Assembly (NCBI RefSeq): GCF_021458635.1
Contig: NZ_JAIRDQ010000001.1
Location: 1,240,001-1,304,000, forward strand
Direction: 5' to 3'
DNA length: 64,000 bases
Source: Bradyrhizobium monzae
Lineage (GTDB): Bacteria > Pseudomonadota > Alphaproteobacteria > Rhizobiales > Xanthobacteraceae
In this document: in pieces, positions 20,383-29,961 of the stretch
How positions within the stretch are numbered: position 1 is the first letter of the stretch
How the letters are laid out: each line of letters starts with the position of its first letter
Position numbers and translations under genes: made by a program
The notes under the pieces: generated by a model
What the model saw: only the letters and a program-made list of their open reading frames with translations
Told to the model about the DNA's origin: nothing
Databases searched by the model: none

Positions 20383-21345
20383 TCAGGACACGTCCGGCCC
20401 GTAGGCGGCAGCGATCCGGCCGCCAACGATGCCGCTGCCGACCTCGACCACGCCACGCGTTGTGCGTCGGGCCGCTTCGCCCTCGACCACCCGCCACGCG
20501 GTCCGGTCGGCAAGCAATGCGGTCAGGACGGCGTGGTTGAGCTTGTGACCGCCACGCACCGAACGATAGGCACCGAGCAGCGGCAGGCCGGCCAGCGCGA
20601 GATCTCCGATCACGTCCAGCACCTTGTGGCGGGCGCATTCGTCGGCGTAGCGCAGGCCCTCGGTGTTGAGCAGCCGCTCGTCGTCGAACACGACCGTGTT
20701 TTCGAAGGAGGCGCCGAGCGCATAGCCCGCGCTCCAGAGCCGGGCAACATCGCCCATCAGACCGAAGGTCCGGGCACGACCGACTTCACGACGGAAGCGT
20801 TCGGGACTCACGTCGAAGCCATAGCTCTGCTGGCCGATGACGGGATTGGTGAAGTCGATCTCGACCTCGGCGCGGAAGCCGTTGGCATAGGGCCGGATCT
20901 CGCCGAAGGAGTCGCCGATCTTGACTGAGATCGGCTTCAAAACCTGGATGAACCGGCGCTGCGCCGGCTGGTTGACGATGCCGGCTTGGTCAATCGCCGC
21001 GATAAAGGCCGCGGCGCTACCGTCCATGATCGGTACTTCCGGACCGTCGACCTCGATGGTGGCGTTATCGACGCCCATGCCCCGCAGCGCAGCCAGCACG
21101 TGCTCCGCGGTGGAAACCAGCGGACCGCTGCGATCGCCGAGGACGGTTGCGAAATCGGTCGCGATCACCTGCTCCGCGGTCGCCTGGATCTCGCGGTCAC
21201 TTCCTTCGAGTCCAGTGCGGACAAAAATAAAACCTGCATCAACAGGTGCAGGTCCAAGCGTAAGGGTGACGGGAAGACCGGAATGAACGCCTACGCCGGC
21301 CACGGTGGCTTGCGCACGAAGCGTTGTTTGCCGGCTAAATTTCAT
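20383..21345 (-). CDS. lpxC: UDP-3-O-acyl-N-acetylglucosamine deacetylase
   Basis: Committed, zinc-dependent step of lipid A synthesis. The 320 residues carry the expected zinc ligands His82 (STAEH), His240 and Asp244 (DECARHKVLDVIGD) and the catalytic His267 in GHKLNH. The ATG at 21345 with GGGGCGG upstream is preferred over an in-frame GTG at 21360. Position directly after ftsZ is the order seen in many proteobacteria, but a hairpin terminator in the 363-bp gap suggests its own promoter. Confidence 0.97.
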   Translation of the reverse strand: MKFSRQTTLRAQATVAGVGVHSGLPVTLTLGPAPVDAGFIFVRTGLEGSDREIQATAEQVIATDFATVLGDRSGPLVSTAEHVLAALRGMGVDNATIEVDGPEVPIMDGSAAAFIAAIDQAGIVNQPAQRRFIQVLKPISVKIGDSFGEIRPYANGFRAEVEIDFTNPVIGQQSYGFDVSPERFRREVGRARTFGLMGDVARLWSAGYALGASFENTVVFDDERLLNTEGLRYADECARHKVLDVIGDLALAGLPLLGAYRSVRGGHKLNHAVLTALLADRTAWRVVEGEAARRTTRGVVEVGSGIVGGRIAAAYGPDVS

Positions 21346-21708
21346 CAGGAACCGCCCCACTACGACCCACTGCGACTTATACTAAACCCGACTGATCGAT
21401 CGAGATCGACCGTCCGAATCTCCGTATCCCCAAGTCACGCCGAACCATAGTCACTGCCTCAAACAGCGCCAACTCACGCTTTTTTACCGATTGTTACCCC
21501 AAACCTGCCGTATTCGCGCCAAGGCTTAACCAAATTACGCCGGCGTTTGGGACTATTATCGGCAGCTTTACTGAAGCACCGAACAGGTAATTAATGATTT
21601 AAAATCAGTTGCTTGAACGCGTAATCAAGACATGCATAGGACAAAAGGAAAGGCCCCGGTAAGCTTCACGCCGGGGCCTTTTCTACGTCTGCCTTATTGT
21701 AACAATTC
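21346..21708. other. Intergenic gap between ftsZ and lpxC
   Basis: This 363-bp gap is AT-richer than its surroundings and has no credible gene on either strand. It holds the ftsZ terminator hairpin (21649-21682) and presumably the lpxC promoter. I see no clear -35/-10 pair, though TAGTATAAG on the minus strand near 21380 could be a -10 region. Confidence 0.6.
21649..21682 (-). terminator. Rho-independent terminator downstream of ftsZ
   Basis: AAAGGCCCCGG and CCGGGGCCTTT form a perfect 11-bp stem around an 11-base loop. On the minus strand the stem is followed by CCTTTT, placing it 27 bp after the ftsZ stop as the end of the dcw transcript. The A/T flanks make it usable in both directions. 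Confidence 0.85.
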
Positions 21709-23484
21709 TCAGGTCGCCTGCCGCCGCAGGAAGGCCGGGATATCAAGATGGTCGTCTCCCTGTGGCGCCGGCGCAACAGGTGCCGGACGGCCATGGGCGT
21801 CGAGACCCTGCGGCGCGGGCCGCCGCGCATATTCCGACACCGGTTCGCTGGCGGCGATCTGCTGCTGCACCGTCCGCTGCGGCTTGCGCTCGGGCAGCGC
21901 CGGCATAGCGGGGCCGGCGGTGCGGGCGGCGATCGGAGCCTCGGTCTCCTCGTCGCGACGGCCAAGGCCGACATTGGCGAGGCGCTGGAGCAGCGACAGG
22001 CGGGTCTTTTGCGGAGTCTCCTCTTCCATCTCCCCACGGGCCTGACGCAGCTCGGCCTGGGCCGGCATCGGCAGCTCCTCGATGCGCGGCATCCGCGGCG
22101 CACGCACCGGCGCACGCTCGGCCTGCGGCGGGATGAAGGTTTCCGGCGTCATCGGCTCATGCATGGCCATCGGCGCCTGCTCGGGCTCCGGGAACAGCGT
22201 GGGCTTCTGGGCGATCGGGCGGACGGTGACGTCGCCATAGGTCTGCATCGGCGCCGGCGCCTGCGGAACTTCGGAAACGGCAGCCGCGATGGCGGCGAGC
22301 GCTGCGCGCTCGACATTGGGACGCGGCGCGACAGGCGCGGCCGGGATCTGCGCATCCAGCTTCTGGGCACGCTCGGCCAGACGCTGATTGTCAGCGCGGA
22401 GGCGTGCCGTCAGGTCGGCGAGACGGCTCTCGGCAGCAGCGGCCGGAGCCGCGGGCGCCTGCTGCGGCGCGGCGTTTGCGACCGGGGCGCTGGTGGCCTG
22501 GCTGTTGCGGGCGATCGCAGCCTGTTCGATGCCGGTGGCGACGACCGAGACGCGGATCAGGCCGTCGAGTGCTTCGTCGAAGGTGGCGCCGACAATGATG
22601 TTGGCGTCCTGGTCGACTTCCTCGCGGATGCGGGTCGCGGCTTCGTCGACCTCGAACAGGGTCAGGTCCTTGCCGCCGGTGATCGAGATCAGGAGGCCCT
22701 TGGCGCCCTTCATCGAGCTGTCGTCGATCAGCGGGTTGGCGATCGCTGCCTCAGCGGCGGTCAGCGCGCGCTTGTCGCCGGAGGCTTCGCCCGTGCCCAT
22801 CATCGCCTTGCCCATCTCGCGCATGACCGCGCGGACGTCGGCGAAGTCGAGGTTGATCAGGCCTTCCTTGACCATCAGGTCGGTGATGCAGGCAACGCCG
22901 GAGTAGAGCACCTGGTCGGCCATTGCGAAGGCGTCGGCGAAGGTGGTCTTCTCGTTGGCGACCCGGAACAGGTTCTGGTTCGGGATGATCAGGAGGGTGT
23001 CGACCACCTTGTGAAGCTCGTTGATGCCGGCTTCGGCGGTGCGCATGCGGCGGCCGCCCTCGAAGTGGAACGGCTTGGTCACGACGCCGACCGTGAGGAT
23101 GCCCATCTCGCGCGCGATCTTGGCGATGACGGGAGCTGCACCGGTGCCGGTGCCGCCGCCCATGCCGGCGGTGACGAACACCATGTTGGCGCCGGAGAGA
23201 TGGTCACGGAGTTCGTCCATCACCTCTTCCGCCGCGGCCGCGCCGACGACCGGCTGCGAGCCGGCGCCGAGGCCTTGCGTGGCGGCCGTGCCCATCTGCA
23301 CGATACGCTGCGCCTTCGACATCGTCAGCGCCTGCGCGTCGGTGTTGGCGACCACGAAATCGACGCCCTGAAGGCCCGCCGTGATCATGTTGTTGACGGC
23401 GTTGCCGCCAGCGCCGCCGACGCCGAACACGGTGATGCGGGGCTTCAACTCGTGAATATCAGGAACGTTGATGCTGATGGTCAT
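21709..23484 (-). CDS. ftsZ: Cell division protein FtsZ
   Basis: Tubulin-like GTPase that forms the Z ring. At 591 residues it is much longer than E. coli FtsZ (383). The GTPase core (about 1-320) has VGGAGGNAV, the tubulin signature GGGTGTG (109-115) and the T7 loop [12 protein letters not shown] long Pro/Ala/Gln-rich linker (about 325-575) follows, ending with the FtsA-binding C-terminal peptide [13 protein letters not shown]. Long linkers are usual in rhizobia. It lies 87 bp after ftsA and is followed by a strong terminator. Confidence 0.98.
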   Translation of the reverse strand: MTISINVPDIHELKPRITVFGVGGAGGNAVNNMITAGLQGVDFVVANTDAQALTMSKAQRIVQMGTAATQGLGAGSQPVVGAAAAEEVMDELRDHLSGANMVFVTAGMGGGTGTGAAPVIAKIAREMGILTVGVVTKPFHFEGGRRMRTAEAGINELHKVVDTLLIIPNQNLFRVANEKTTFADAFAMADQVLYSGVACITDLMVKEGLINLDFADVRAVMREMGKAMMGTGEASGDKRALTAAEAAIANPLIDDSSMKGAKGLLISITGGKDLTLFEVDEAATRIREEVDQDANIIVGATFDEALDGLIRVSVVATGIEQAAIARNSQATSAPVANAAPQQAPAAPAAAAESRLADLTARLRADNQRLAERAQKLDAQIPAAPVAPRPNVERAALAAIAAAVSEVPQAPAPMQTYGDVTVRPIAQKPTLFPEPEQAPMAMHEPMTPETFIPPQAERAPVRAPRMPRIEELPMPAQAELRQARGEMEEETPQKTRLSLLQRLANVGLGRRDEETEAPIAARTAGPAMPALPERKPQRTVQQQIAASEPVSEYARRPAPQGLDAHGRPAPVAPAPQGDDHLDIPAFLRRQAT

Positions 23485-23571
23485 GTTTGCCTCTCGATCA
23501 CGCGCGCGTGGGTTCGCCCCGGCCGACGGCCGCGGGAGTTGGTGAAATTCGAAGATTGCGGAACCGGTTCA

Positions 23572-24894
23572 TCAGAAGCCCTCGCGTAGCCATCGTCCGA
23601 CCTTTCCAAAATAGCCGCCCGTCCCTGTCTTGACCTGCTGCCGCGTATGCCGCGGTTCGACATGTTCTTGGTGAACATATTGCGGGTAGACGAGAAGTCC
23701 GGCCGGCACCGCGAACGCGGCGTTCTTCGCCTCGTTGGGCAGCCGGCCAAAACCGAGCGGACGTCCGACCCGCACGGGCCGGCCGAGAATCTGGGTTCCG
23801 AGCTCGACGAGGCCGGTGAGCTGCGAGGCGCCGCCGGAGAGCACGACACGGCCCTTGGGCTCCGCCGCGAAGGGGGAATCCTTCAGCTTGTCCCGAACCA
23901 TTTCGAAGACTTCCTCGGCACGATGCTTGACGATGTTGGCGATGGTGGCGCGCGAAACGATCTGCGGCAGATCCTGGTCGTCACCGGCTGTCGGTACAGA
24001 CATCAGCTCACGCGAGTCCGATCCGCCGGTGATGACGGTGCCGTATAACGTCTTGATTCGCTCGGCGTCGGCAATGGTCGCCGAGAGTCCGCGCGCGAGA
24101 TCCATCGTGATATGTTGCCCGCCGACCGCAAATCCGGCCGCGTGCACGAAGCGGCCGCCGGAATAGACCGCGATGGTGGTGGTGCCCGCCCCCATCTCGA
24201 CCACGGCTGCGCCGAGGTCGGCCTCGTCGTCGGTCAGCACCGAAAGACCGGCCACATAGGGGCTCGCCGCCATGGCTTCGACATTGAGATGGCAGCGTTC
24301 TACCGCCAGCATCAGATTCCGCGCCACGGTGGCGTCACAGGTGACGACATTCATGTCGACGCCGAATTGATGCGCGACCATGCCGCGGGGATCGCGGATG
24401 CCCTTGACGCCGTCGAGCGTGTAGCCGACCGGCAGGGCATGCAGCACGGTGCGGCCCTCGCCGGTGGCGTGGCGCATGCCGGTGGAGGTGACACGGCTGA
24501 CATCGGCCGGCGTCACCGCGCCGCCGCGGATATCGGCGGCGGCTTCGACCAGCTGGCCCGCGAGCCGACCGCCGGAGACCGACAGCAAAACGGACTCGAC
24601 GCGCACCTTGGCCATTTTCTCGGCAAGCCCGACGGCCTGACGCACCGCCTGCTCGCATTCGGCGAGATCGACCACCGCGCCGGCCTTCATGCCGCGCGAC
24701 TGGATCTGGCTGTAACCGATCAGTTCCACCGCATGGGTCCGGCCGCCCAGCGCTTCGCTCGGCGCCGACGGCTTCAGCCGCGCGATCATACAGGCGATCT
24801 TGCTGGTGCCGATGTCGAGGCAGGCGACGAGACCGCCGCGCTTGTGCGGCATCGGGCGCGTTTTCGGCGTCTGGGTGCGATCAAGACCGGTCAT
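23572..24894 (-). CDS. ftsA: Cell division protein FtsA
   Basis: Actin-like membrane tether for FtsZ, 440 residues. The phosphate 1 loop is ACLDIGTSKIACMIA (24-38) and the adenosine motif is VLSGGASQLTGLVELG near residue 370. The C-terminus ends in an amphipathic stretch, KVGRWLREGF, fitting the membrane-targeting helix. Its ATG overlaps the ftsQ stop by 4 bp, implying coupled translation. Confidence 0.97.
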   Translation of the reverse strand: MTGLDRTQTPKTRPMPHKRGGLVACLDIGTSKIACMIARLKPSAPSEALGGRTHAVELIGYSQIQSRGMKAGAVVDLAECEQAVRQAVGLAEKMAKVRVESVLLSVSGGRLAGQLVEAAADIRGGAVTPADVSRVTSTGMRHATGEGRTVLHALPVGYTLDGVKGIRDPRGMVAHQFGVDMNVVTCDATVARNLMLAVERCHLNVEAMAASPYVAGLSVLTDDEADLGAAVVEMGAGTTTIAVYSGGRFVHAAGFAVGGQHITMDLARGLSATIADAERIKTLYGTVITGGSDSRELMSVPTAGDDQDLPQIVSRATIANIVKHRAEEVFEMVRDKLKDSPFAAEPKGRVVLSGGASQLTGLVELGTQILGRPVRVGRPLGFGRLPNEAKNAAFAVPAGLLVYPQYVHQEHVEPRHTRQQVKTGTGGYFGKVGRWLREGF

Positions 24895-25907
24895 GCGGCG
24901 TCCCCGGCCTTCTTTTTCTTCTTGTCCTTGAACAGATCCTCGCGTGCCTTGGCGGCATCATCAGACAGCTGCACCACCAGGCGATCAGGCAGGCGCATGT
25001 CGATCGCGACGATATCCTTTGAGAATAGCCTGTCGTCCTTGTCGAGCTTGGAGAGCGCGGCGAGTGCGTTGCCGACATCCTGCTCCGGAAGACGGATGTC
25101 GAGCCCGTCCTTCAGCCTCAGGTTCCAGCGGCGCTCGCCGACATAGATTGCGGCTTTGGTCACCGAATTCACCTGCGGATAACGCGCCAGCAGTGCGAGG
25201 AAATCGCGGGCCTGCGTGTCGGCGCCCTTGCCGACCACGAGCGGCAGCGACAGGAACCGGCGCGAGACATAGGGTTCGAGCAGTGCGCCGTCGTCGGCGA
25301 TGACGGAGAGCCGACCGGCCTCCTGCCACAGCGCGAACGCCTTGCGCTCGGTGATCTCGATCATGAGCTGGCCCGGATAGAGCTTCAGCACGGTCGCGTC
25401 CGCAATCCAGGGATTGGCCTTGAGCTTGTCGCGGACGTTGTCGGCATCGAGGAACAGCAGTGAGGAACGGCCGCTGACCCCGCCGATCGCGAGGATCTCG
25501 TCCTGGGTGAGCTGCTTGCGGCCATTGATCACGACCGAGGTGATGCGGAAGCCGGCCGAGTTGGCCATGGCGTTGCGCGCGTCGCTGACCGCGGTAATGA
25601 AGTCCTGGAGATGGCCGCCCTTGACGATGCCAAGGCCACCGCTGCCGATCAGCAGCAGCACGGTCATGCTGATCCCGACCCGGCGTGGCATATAGCGTTC
25701 GACCAGCGCGACCAGGCGCGGCGGCGGCTCGCGCTCGACGACAGCCTTGGCTTTGATCTTTTGCTTGGCGGCGACGCGCTGCTGCTCGCGCCGATCCTGC
25801 ATCCACTCGCGCAGAAGCACGACCGCTCCGATAGCGGCCGCCTTCAGGTCAGCTTGGGGCCTCAGCGATCTCAGAAACGACCGGGTGAGGCTTCCTGCAC
25901 CATCCAT
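24891..25907 (-). CDS. ftsQ: Cell division protein FtsQ
   Basis: Single-pass divisome protein of 338 residues that links FtsL/FtsB to later septal enzymes. A cytoplasmic basic N-terminus is followed by a membrane helix (about 75-93), a POTRA domain (FRITSVVINGRKQLTQDEIL onward) and a beta domain. The tail is an unusual lysine run, KDKKKKKAGDAA. The gene begins a ftsQ-ftsA overlapping pair and is preceded by a 348-bp gap that probably contains a promoter. Confidence 0.95.
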   Translation of the reverse strand: MDGAGSLTRSFLRSLRPQADLKAAAIGAVVLLREWMQDRREQQRVAAKQKIKAKAVVEREPPPRLVALVERYMPRRVGISMTVLLLIGSGGLGIVKGGHLQDFITAVSDARNAMANSAGFRITSVVINGRKQLTQDEILAIGGVSGRSSLLFLDADNVRDKLKANPWIADATVLKLYPGQLMIEITERKAFALWQEAGRLSVIADDGALLEPYVSRRFLSLPLVVGKGADTQARDFLALLARYPQVNSVTKAAIYVGERRWNLRLKDGLDIRLPEQDVGNALAALSKLDKDDRLFSKDIVAIDMRLPDRLVVQLSDDAAKAREDLFKDKKKKKAGDAA

Positions 25908-26255
25908 TGCACGAGCTCGTCAACAGTTTGCCCGCGACATCGCGCGGGTCCTGGCGAACATGACGTCTCGGACTTGCCGGGCCGGGTACTGGTCTTCGGC
26001 AGAAGAAACCGCTCCCCTTCAAAGCGTTCGCCGGTCGGAGACAATCCGAAACGGCTCACGCGCCGGCAGCCAAAACGCCATATGCGCCGCCAGCGTTAAC
26101 CTTCGGATGTCCTGGTAAACAAAAGGTAAAGTTCGTTAACGAAGAATGCTTTTTGCCCAGCTCTGTGAGGCAGTTATGCCGCCATATCCGGCATTTTACC
26201 GGTTTTGGGCACCAAATCGGCCGTTTTCGCCCTCTCAGCCGTTAACCAATCCTAA
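25908..26255. other. Gap between ddl and ftsQ, probable ftsQAZ promoter region
   Basis: This 348-bp gap has a GC-rich half next to ftsQ and an AT-rich half next to ddl. The AT-rich half holds three GTTAAC or GTTAACC hexamer-type motifs (near 26095, 26135 and 26241). I find no credible gene in it; the short frame at 25871-26059 looks like chance. Confidence 0.5.
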
Positions 26256-26256
26256 T
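26242..26256. promoter_or_regulatory. Candidate CtrA-type half-site pair upstream of ftsQ
   Basis: TTAA-CCAATCC-TAAT resembles the alphaproteobacterial CtrA consensus TTAA-N7-TTAA, with the first half exact and the second imperfect. It overlaps the ddl stop codon. In Caulobacter CtrA controls ftsQA and ftsZ, which makes the position plausible; binding is untested. Confidence 0.3.
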
Positions 26257-27242
26257 TATTTCCGCACCCGCCGCCCGGCCAGCTCGATCAGGTCGCGGAG
26301 GAAGTCGGAGAATGCGATGCCCTCGGCTTTCAGCGCCTTGGGGTAGAGCGAGGATTTGGTCAGCCCGGGCAGCGTGTTGGTCTCGAGATAGACCAGTCCC
26401 TTCTCCGAGACGATGAAGTCGGAGCGGGAATAGCCGCTGCAGGACATCGCGCGATGCGCCAGCATCGCCTGGGTCTTGAGCGCCGCGGTGACCTCGGCGG
26501 TGAAGCGGCCCGGGCAGATCTCCTGGGTCGACTTCAAAAGATATTTTGCGGCGTAGTCGAAATTCCCCTCTCCTGGAATGATCTCGATCGGCGGCAATGA
26601 GATGATCGAGCCGTCGCTGCGCTCCAGCACGCCGCAGGTCGCCTCGACGCCGGCGATATAGGGTTCGATCACATACTCTTCGTGCTTGGCCGCATTGCGG
26701 ACGGCGACGAGATCCTGCCTGGCGTTGACGAAGATCAGGCCATAGCTCGATCCATCACGCGCCGGCTTAGCGATCAGCCTTCCATATTCGGCGAAGGCCT
26801 CATCGATATTCTCGAGCGCAATGCCCTCGGGCGGCGTCACGCCACCGAGCGCGGCAAAGCGCTTGGCTGCGATCTTGTCGAAGGCGAGATGCGAGGAGGC
26901 CGAGCCGGAGCCGGTGAACGGCACGCCGCGCACTTCGCACATCAGCTGCAATTCGCCATTCTCGGCGCTGCCGCCATGCAGACTGAGCACGAGGACGCGG
27001 TCTTCAGTCTTGGCCTTGTCGAGCGCCTGCGCCAGCGGAATGCCACGCGTACCAGGCTTGAACTCGTCCTCGAAGGGCCGGGAATGTTCGAGTAGTTGCC
27101 TGGACTGCACGACGTGCACCTTGTCCTCGACGTCCCACCACCAGAGATCGGCCTCGGGCAGCGCCTGATGCAGCGCCTGAGCTGAAGCGACCGAAACCAG
27201 ACGCTCGCGGTTGGATCCGCCGAAGAGGATGGTGATGCGCAT
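26256..27242 (-). CDS. ddl: D-alanine--D-alanine ligase
   Basis: ATP-grasp enzyme making the D-Ala-D-Ala dipeptide for MurF. It is 328 residues from the ATG at 27242; the longer frame runs back through a palindromic repeat and is rejected. Landmarks are LFGGSNRERLVS at the N-terminus, LHGGSAENGELQ (E. coli DdlB has LHG..GEDG..Q), the ATP-binding KPARDGSSYG, and the metal-binding ETNTLPGLTKSSLYP. The Asn and Ala substitutions mark it as a divergent Ddl, but its place between murB and ftsQ is the usual ddlB position. Confidence 0.88.
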   Translation of the reverse strand: MRITILFGGSNRERLVSVASAQALHQALPEADLWWWDVEDKVHVVQSRQLLEHSRPFEDEFKPGTRGIPLAQALDKAKTEDRVLVLSLHGGSAENGELQLMCEVRGVPFTGSGSASSHLAFDKIAAKRFAALGGVTPPEGIALENIDEAFAEYGRLIAKPARDGSSYGLIFVNARQDLVAVRNAAKHEEYVIEPYIAGVEATCGVLERSDGSIISLPPIEIIPGEGNFDYAAKYLLKSTQEICPGRFTAEVTAALKTQAMLAHRAMSCSGYSRSDFIVSEKGLVYLETNTLPGLTKSSLYPKALKAEGIAFSDFLRDLIELAGRRVRK

Positions 27243-27269
27243 ATTCGTAGCCCGTAATCTCTCTAGTTC

Positions 27270-27310
27270 GTCATTCCGGGGCGCGACGAAGTCGCGAGCC
27301 CCGGAATGAC
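27270..27310. repeat. Near-perfect 41-bp palindrome between ddl and murB
   Basis: GTCATTCCGGGGCGCGAC and its near complement GTCGCGAGCCCCGGAATGAC flank a 3-base GAA centre. The same GTCATTCCGGGG/CCCCGGAATGAC ends recur at 46762-46862, so this is a dispersed intergenic element. Confidence 0.8.
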
Positions 27311-27312
27311 AC

Positions 27313-28233
27313 TCACGCGGGAATTCCAATCCGCTTGATTTCCCAGTGCAGTTCAATTCCGGAATTCGCCTTCACCCGCTCGCGCACGGTCTCGCCCAGC
27401 GTCTCGATGTCGTGCGCGGTGGCCTCGCCCGTGTTGATCAGGAAATTGCAATGCATCTCGGAGACCTGCGCGCCGCCGACGCGCAGGCCGCGGCAGCCGG
27501 CGGCATCGACCAACTTCCAGGCGGAATGACCGGGCGGATTCTTGAAGGTCGACCCGCCGGTCTTTTCGCGGATCGGCTGCGCTGTCTCGCGATGGTTTTG
27601 CACCTCGGCCATGCGCGTGCGGATCGCATCAGCGTCCCTGATCTCGCCGCGAAAGCGCGCGGAGGTGAAGATGATGGAGGGGTCGACGCCGCTGCTGCGG
27701 TAGACGAATTTCATGCCGGCATTGGAGAAGATTAGCTTCGTGCCGTCCCGCCCGACGCCGCGCGCCTCGATCAGCACGTCCCTGGTCTCGCCGCCATTGG
27801 CGCCCGCATTCATGCGCAGCGCGCCGCCGATCGTGCCGGGAATGCCGAAGTAGAATTCGAGCCCGCCGATATTTGCGCCAGCCGCGACCTCCGCGACGCG
27901 CTTGTCGAGCGCGGCCGCACCCGCGGTGACGACGTCGCCGTTCGCAGTGGCCTCGCCGAAAGCGCGCGGCGCCAGCCGGATCACCACGCCGGCAATGCCG
28001 CCATCGCGAACGATGAGGTTGGAGCCGACACCGACGACATAGACTGGAATGTCACTGGCGAGATGCGCGAGGAAATAAGCGAGATCATCCTCGTCCGCCG
28101 GCGTGAACAGCACCTGCGCCGGCCCGCCGACCCGAAACCAGGTCAGCTCGGCCAACGACTGGTTGGCAAGCAGCCGCCCGCGAAGATCCGGCATCGCGGC
28201 TTTGAGCTTGGTTGTGATGTCGGGGAAGCTCAT
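27313..28233 (-). CDS. murB: UDP-N-acetylenolpyruvoylglucosamine reductase
   Basis: FAD enzyme that reduces the enolpyruvyl group to give UDP-MurNAc. The 306 residues have [13 protein letters not shown], the FAD-binding [13 protein letters not shown] and [20 protein letters not shown]. The catalytic Ser and surrounding block lie in [12 protein letters not shown]. It is of the shorter, type II class without the E. coli-type extra loop. It is separated from murC by 187 bp carrying a large inverted repeat. Confidence 0.96.
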   Translation of the reverse strand: MSFPDITTKLKAAMPDLRGRLLANQSLAELTWFRVGGPAQVLFTPADEDDLAYFLAHLASDIPVYVVGVGSNLIVRDGGIAGVVIRLAPRAFGEATANGDVVTAGAAALDKRVAEVAAGANIGGLEFYFGIPGTIGGALRMNAGANGGETRDVLIEARGVGRDGTKLIFSNAGMKFVYRSSGVDPSIIFTSARFRGEIRDADAIRTRMAEVQNHRETAQPIREKTGGSTFKNPPGHSAWKLVDAAGCRGLRVGGAQVSEMHCNFLINTGEATAHDIETLGETVRERVKANSGIELHWEIKRIGIPA

Positions 28234-28270
28234 GCAGCTTCCTCGCGTGAGGAAGGCACACTCTCCCCGT

Positions 28271-28375
28271 TCCCTCCCCCCTTGTGGGGGAGGGTCAGGG
28301 AGAGGGGTAGCCCCAAGCGAGATCGGAGTGTGTGGCTACCCCTCTCCCCCACCCTCCCCCACAAGGGGGGAGGGA
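28271..28375. repeat. Inverted repeat with about 42-bp arms between murC and murB
   Basis: Arms rich in CCCTCCCCC/GGGGGAGGG run from 28271-28312 and 28334-28375 around a 21-bp centre. Each arm also contains its own small hairpin (CCCCCTTGTGGGGG type). It looks like a compact mobile or amplified intergenic element inserted inside the mur operon. No transposase is present. Confidence 0.75.
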
Positions 28376-28420
28376 GCGCAGTTTGTCGTTTGGCTGACTG
28401 CGAGCCTCTCATCAGCATCC

Positions 28421-29824
28421 TCACCCCAGCGCCTTCAATTCGCCCGGCAGCGCATACGCCCATTGCGTAATGTTGCCGGCGCCGAGACACACGACGAGAT
28501 CGCCCGACTTGGCGAGCCCCTTGACGATGCCCGCGAGCTCGGAGGCTGCCGGCAGCGGCACCACCTCGCGGTGGCCGTGGGCGCGCAGGCCCGCGACGAA
28601 ATGATCGCGATCGATGCCGTCGATCGGCGTCTCGCCGGCAGCATAAACGTCGGCGACGACCACCGCATCGGAGTCGTTGAAGCAGGTGCAAAATTCCTCG
28701 AACAGCGATTGCAGACGGGTGTAGCGATGCGGCTGCACCACGGCGATGATCTTGCCGTTGCTGGATTCCCGCGCCGCCTTCAGCACCGCGGCGATCTCGA
28801 CGGGGTGATGGCCGTAATCGTCGATCACGGTGACGCCGTTCCACTCCCCGGTCTTGGTGAAGCGGCGCTTGACGCCGCCGAAGCCGGCGATCGCCTTGCG
28901 GATATCTTCATCGGATACGCCGAGTTCGCGCGCCACCGCGATCGCAGCCGTCGCATTGGAGGCATTGTGGCGCCCCGGCATCGGCAGCATGAGATCGGCT
29001 ATCTCGTGCACGGCGCCGGTCTTGCGATCGCGGAACGCGACCTTGAACTTCGAGCCGCCGCCCATCGGCGTGAGGTCGACGAACCGAACATCGGCCTGCG
29101 GATTCTCGCCATAGGTGATGATGCGACGATCCTCGATCTTGCCGACCAGGGTCTGCACGACGGGATGATCGATGCACATCACGGCAAAGCCGTAGAACGG
29201 CAGGTTCTCGACGAAATGCCGGAACGCATCCTGCACGGCCTCGAAGGTCTTGAAGTGATCGAGATGCTCAGGATCGACATTGGTGACGATCGCGACATCG
29301 GTCGGCAGCTTCAGGAACGTGCCGTCGCTCTCGTCGGCCTCCACCACCATCCAGTCGCCGGCACCGAGACGCGCGTTGGAGCCGTAGGCGTTGATAATGC
29401 CGCCGTTGATCACGGTCGGATCGAGCCCGCCAGCATCCAGCAGGGTTGCGACCATCGTGGTCGTCGTGGTCTTGCCATGCGTGCCGGCAATCGCAACACA
29501 GCTCTTCAGCCGCATCAATTCGGCCAGCATTTCGGCACGGCGCACTACGGGAATGCGCCGCTCGCGCGCCGCCATCAGTTCCGGATTGTCGCGCTTGATC
29601 GCGGTGGACACGACGACGACCTCGGCCCCGTCGACATTCTCGGCCTTGTGGCCGACCGAGACTTTTGCGCCCTTTTTGCGCAGACGATCGAGATTGTAGT
29701 TGTCGGAGGCGTCCGAGCCCTGCACGGCATAGCCGAGATTGACCAGCACCTCGGCGATGCCGCTCATGCCGATCCCGCCGATCCCGACGAAGTGGATGGG
29801 TCCGATCTCGCGCGGCAGTCTCAT
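28421..29824 (-). CDS. murC: UDP-N-acetylmuramate--L-alanine ligase
   Basis: Adds L-Ala to UDP-MurNAc in the cytoplasm, 467 residues. N-terminal UDP-binding fold [17 protein letters not shown], central ATP loop [10 protein letters not shown] near residue 115, the Mur-ligase stretch [10 protein letters not shown], and the C-terminal DDYGHHPVE. It is preceded by murG with a palindromic repeat between them. The ATG at 29824 is unambiguous. Confidence 0.97.
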   Translation of the reverse strand: MRLPREIGPIHFVGIGGIGMSGIAEVLVNLGYAVQGSDASDNYNLDRLRKKGAKVSVGHKAENVDGAEVVVVSTAIKRDNPELMAARERRIPVVRRAEMLAELMRLKSCVAIAGTHGKTTTTTMVATLLDAGGLDPTVINGGIINAYGSNARLGAGDWMVVEADESDGTFLKLPTDVAIVTNVDPEHLDHFKTFEAVQDAFRHFVENLPFYGFAVMCIDHPVVQTLVGKIEDRRIITYGENPQADVRFVDLTPMGGGSKFKVAFRDRKTGAVHEIADLMLPMPGRHNASNATAAIAVARELGVSDEDIRKAIAGFGGVKRRFTKTGEWNGVTVIDDYGHHPVEIAAVLKAARESSNGKIIAVVQPHRYTRLQSLFEEFCTCFNDSDAVVVADVYAAGETPIDGIDRDHFVAGLRAHGHREVVPLPAASELAGIVKGLAKSGDLVVCLGAGNITQWAYALPGELKALG

Positions 29825-29844
29825 GCTCTATCCTATGGTTCCGT

Positions 29845-29932
29845 CGTCATGCCCGGGCTTGTCCCGGGCATCCACGAATCCTAGCGTCTTTCTTGCAAGA
29901 CGTGGATGGCCGGGACAAGCCCGGCCATGACG
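29845..29932. repeat. Composite palindrome between murG and murC
   Basis: CGTCATGCCCGGGCTTGTCC at the left end and GGACAAGCCCGGCCATGACG at the right end are nearly complementary, and CCACG/CGTGG pair inside them. The centre, AGCGTCTTTCTTGCAAGACG, forms a further small hairpin. The element is 88 bp and non-coding. Confidence 0.75.
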
Positions 29933-29961
29933 GTAAAACTATGGAAATTCCCCGTTTCGCG

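Noticed and set aside
28271..28375. CRISPR repeat
   Set aside because: The arms form one inverted repeat; there is no array of regularly spaced direct repeats and no cas gene.
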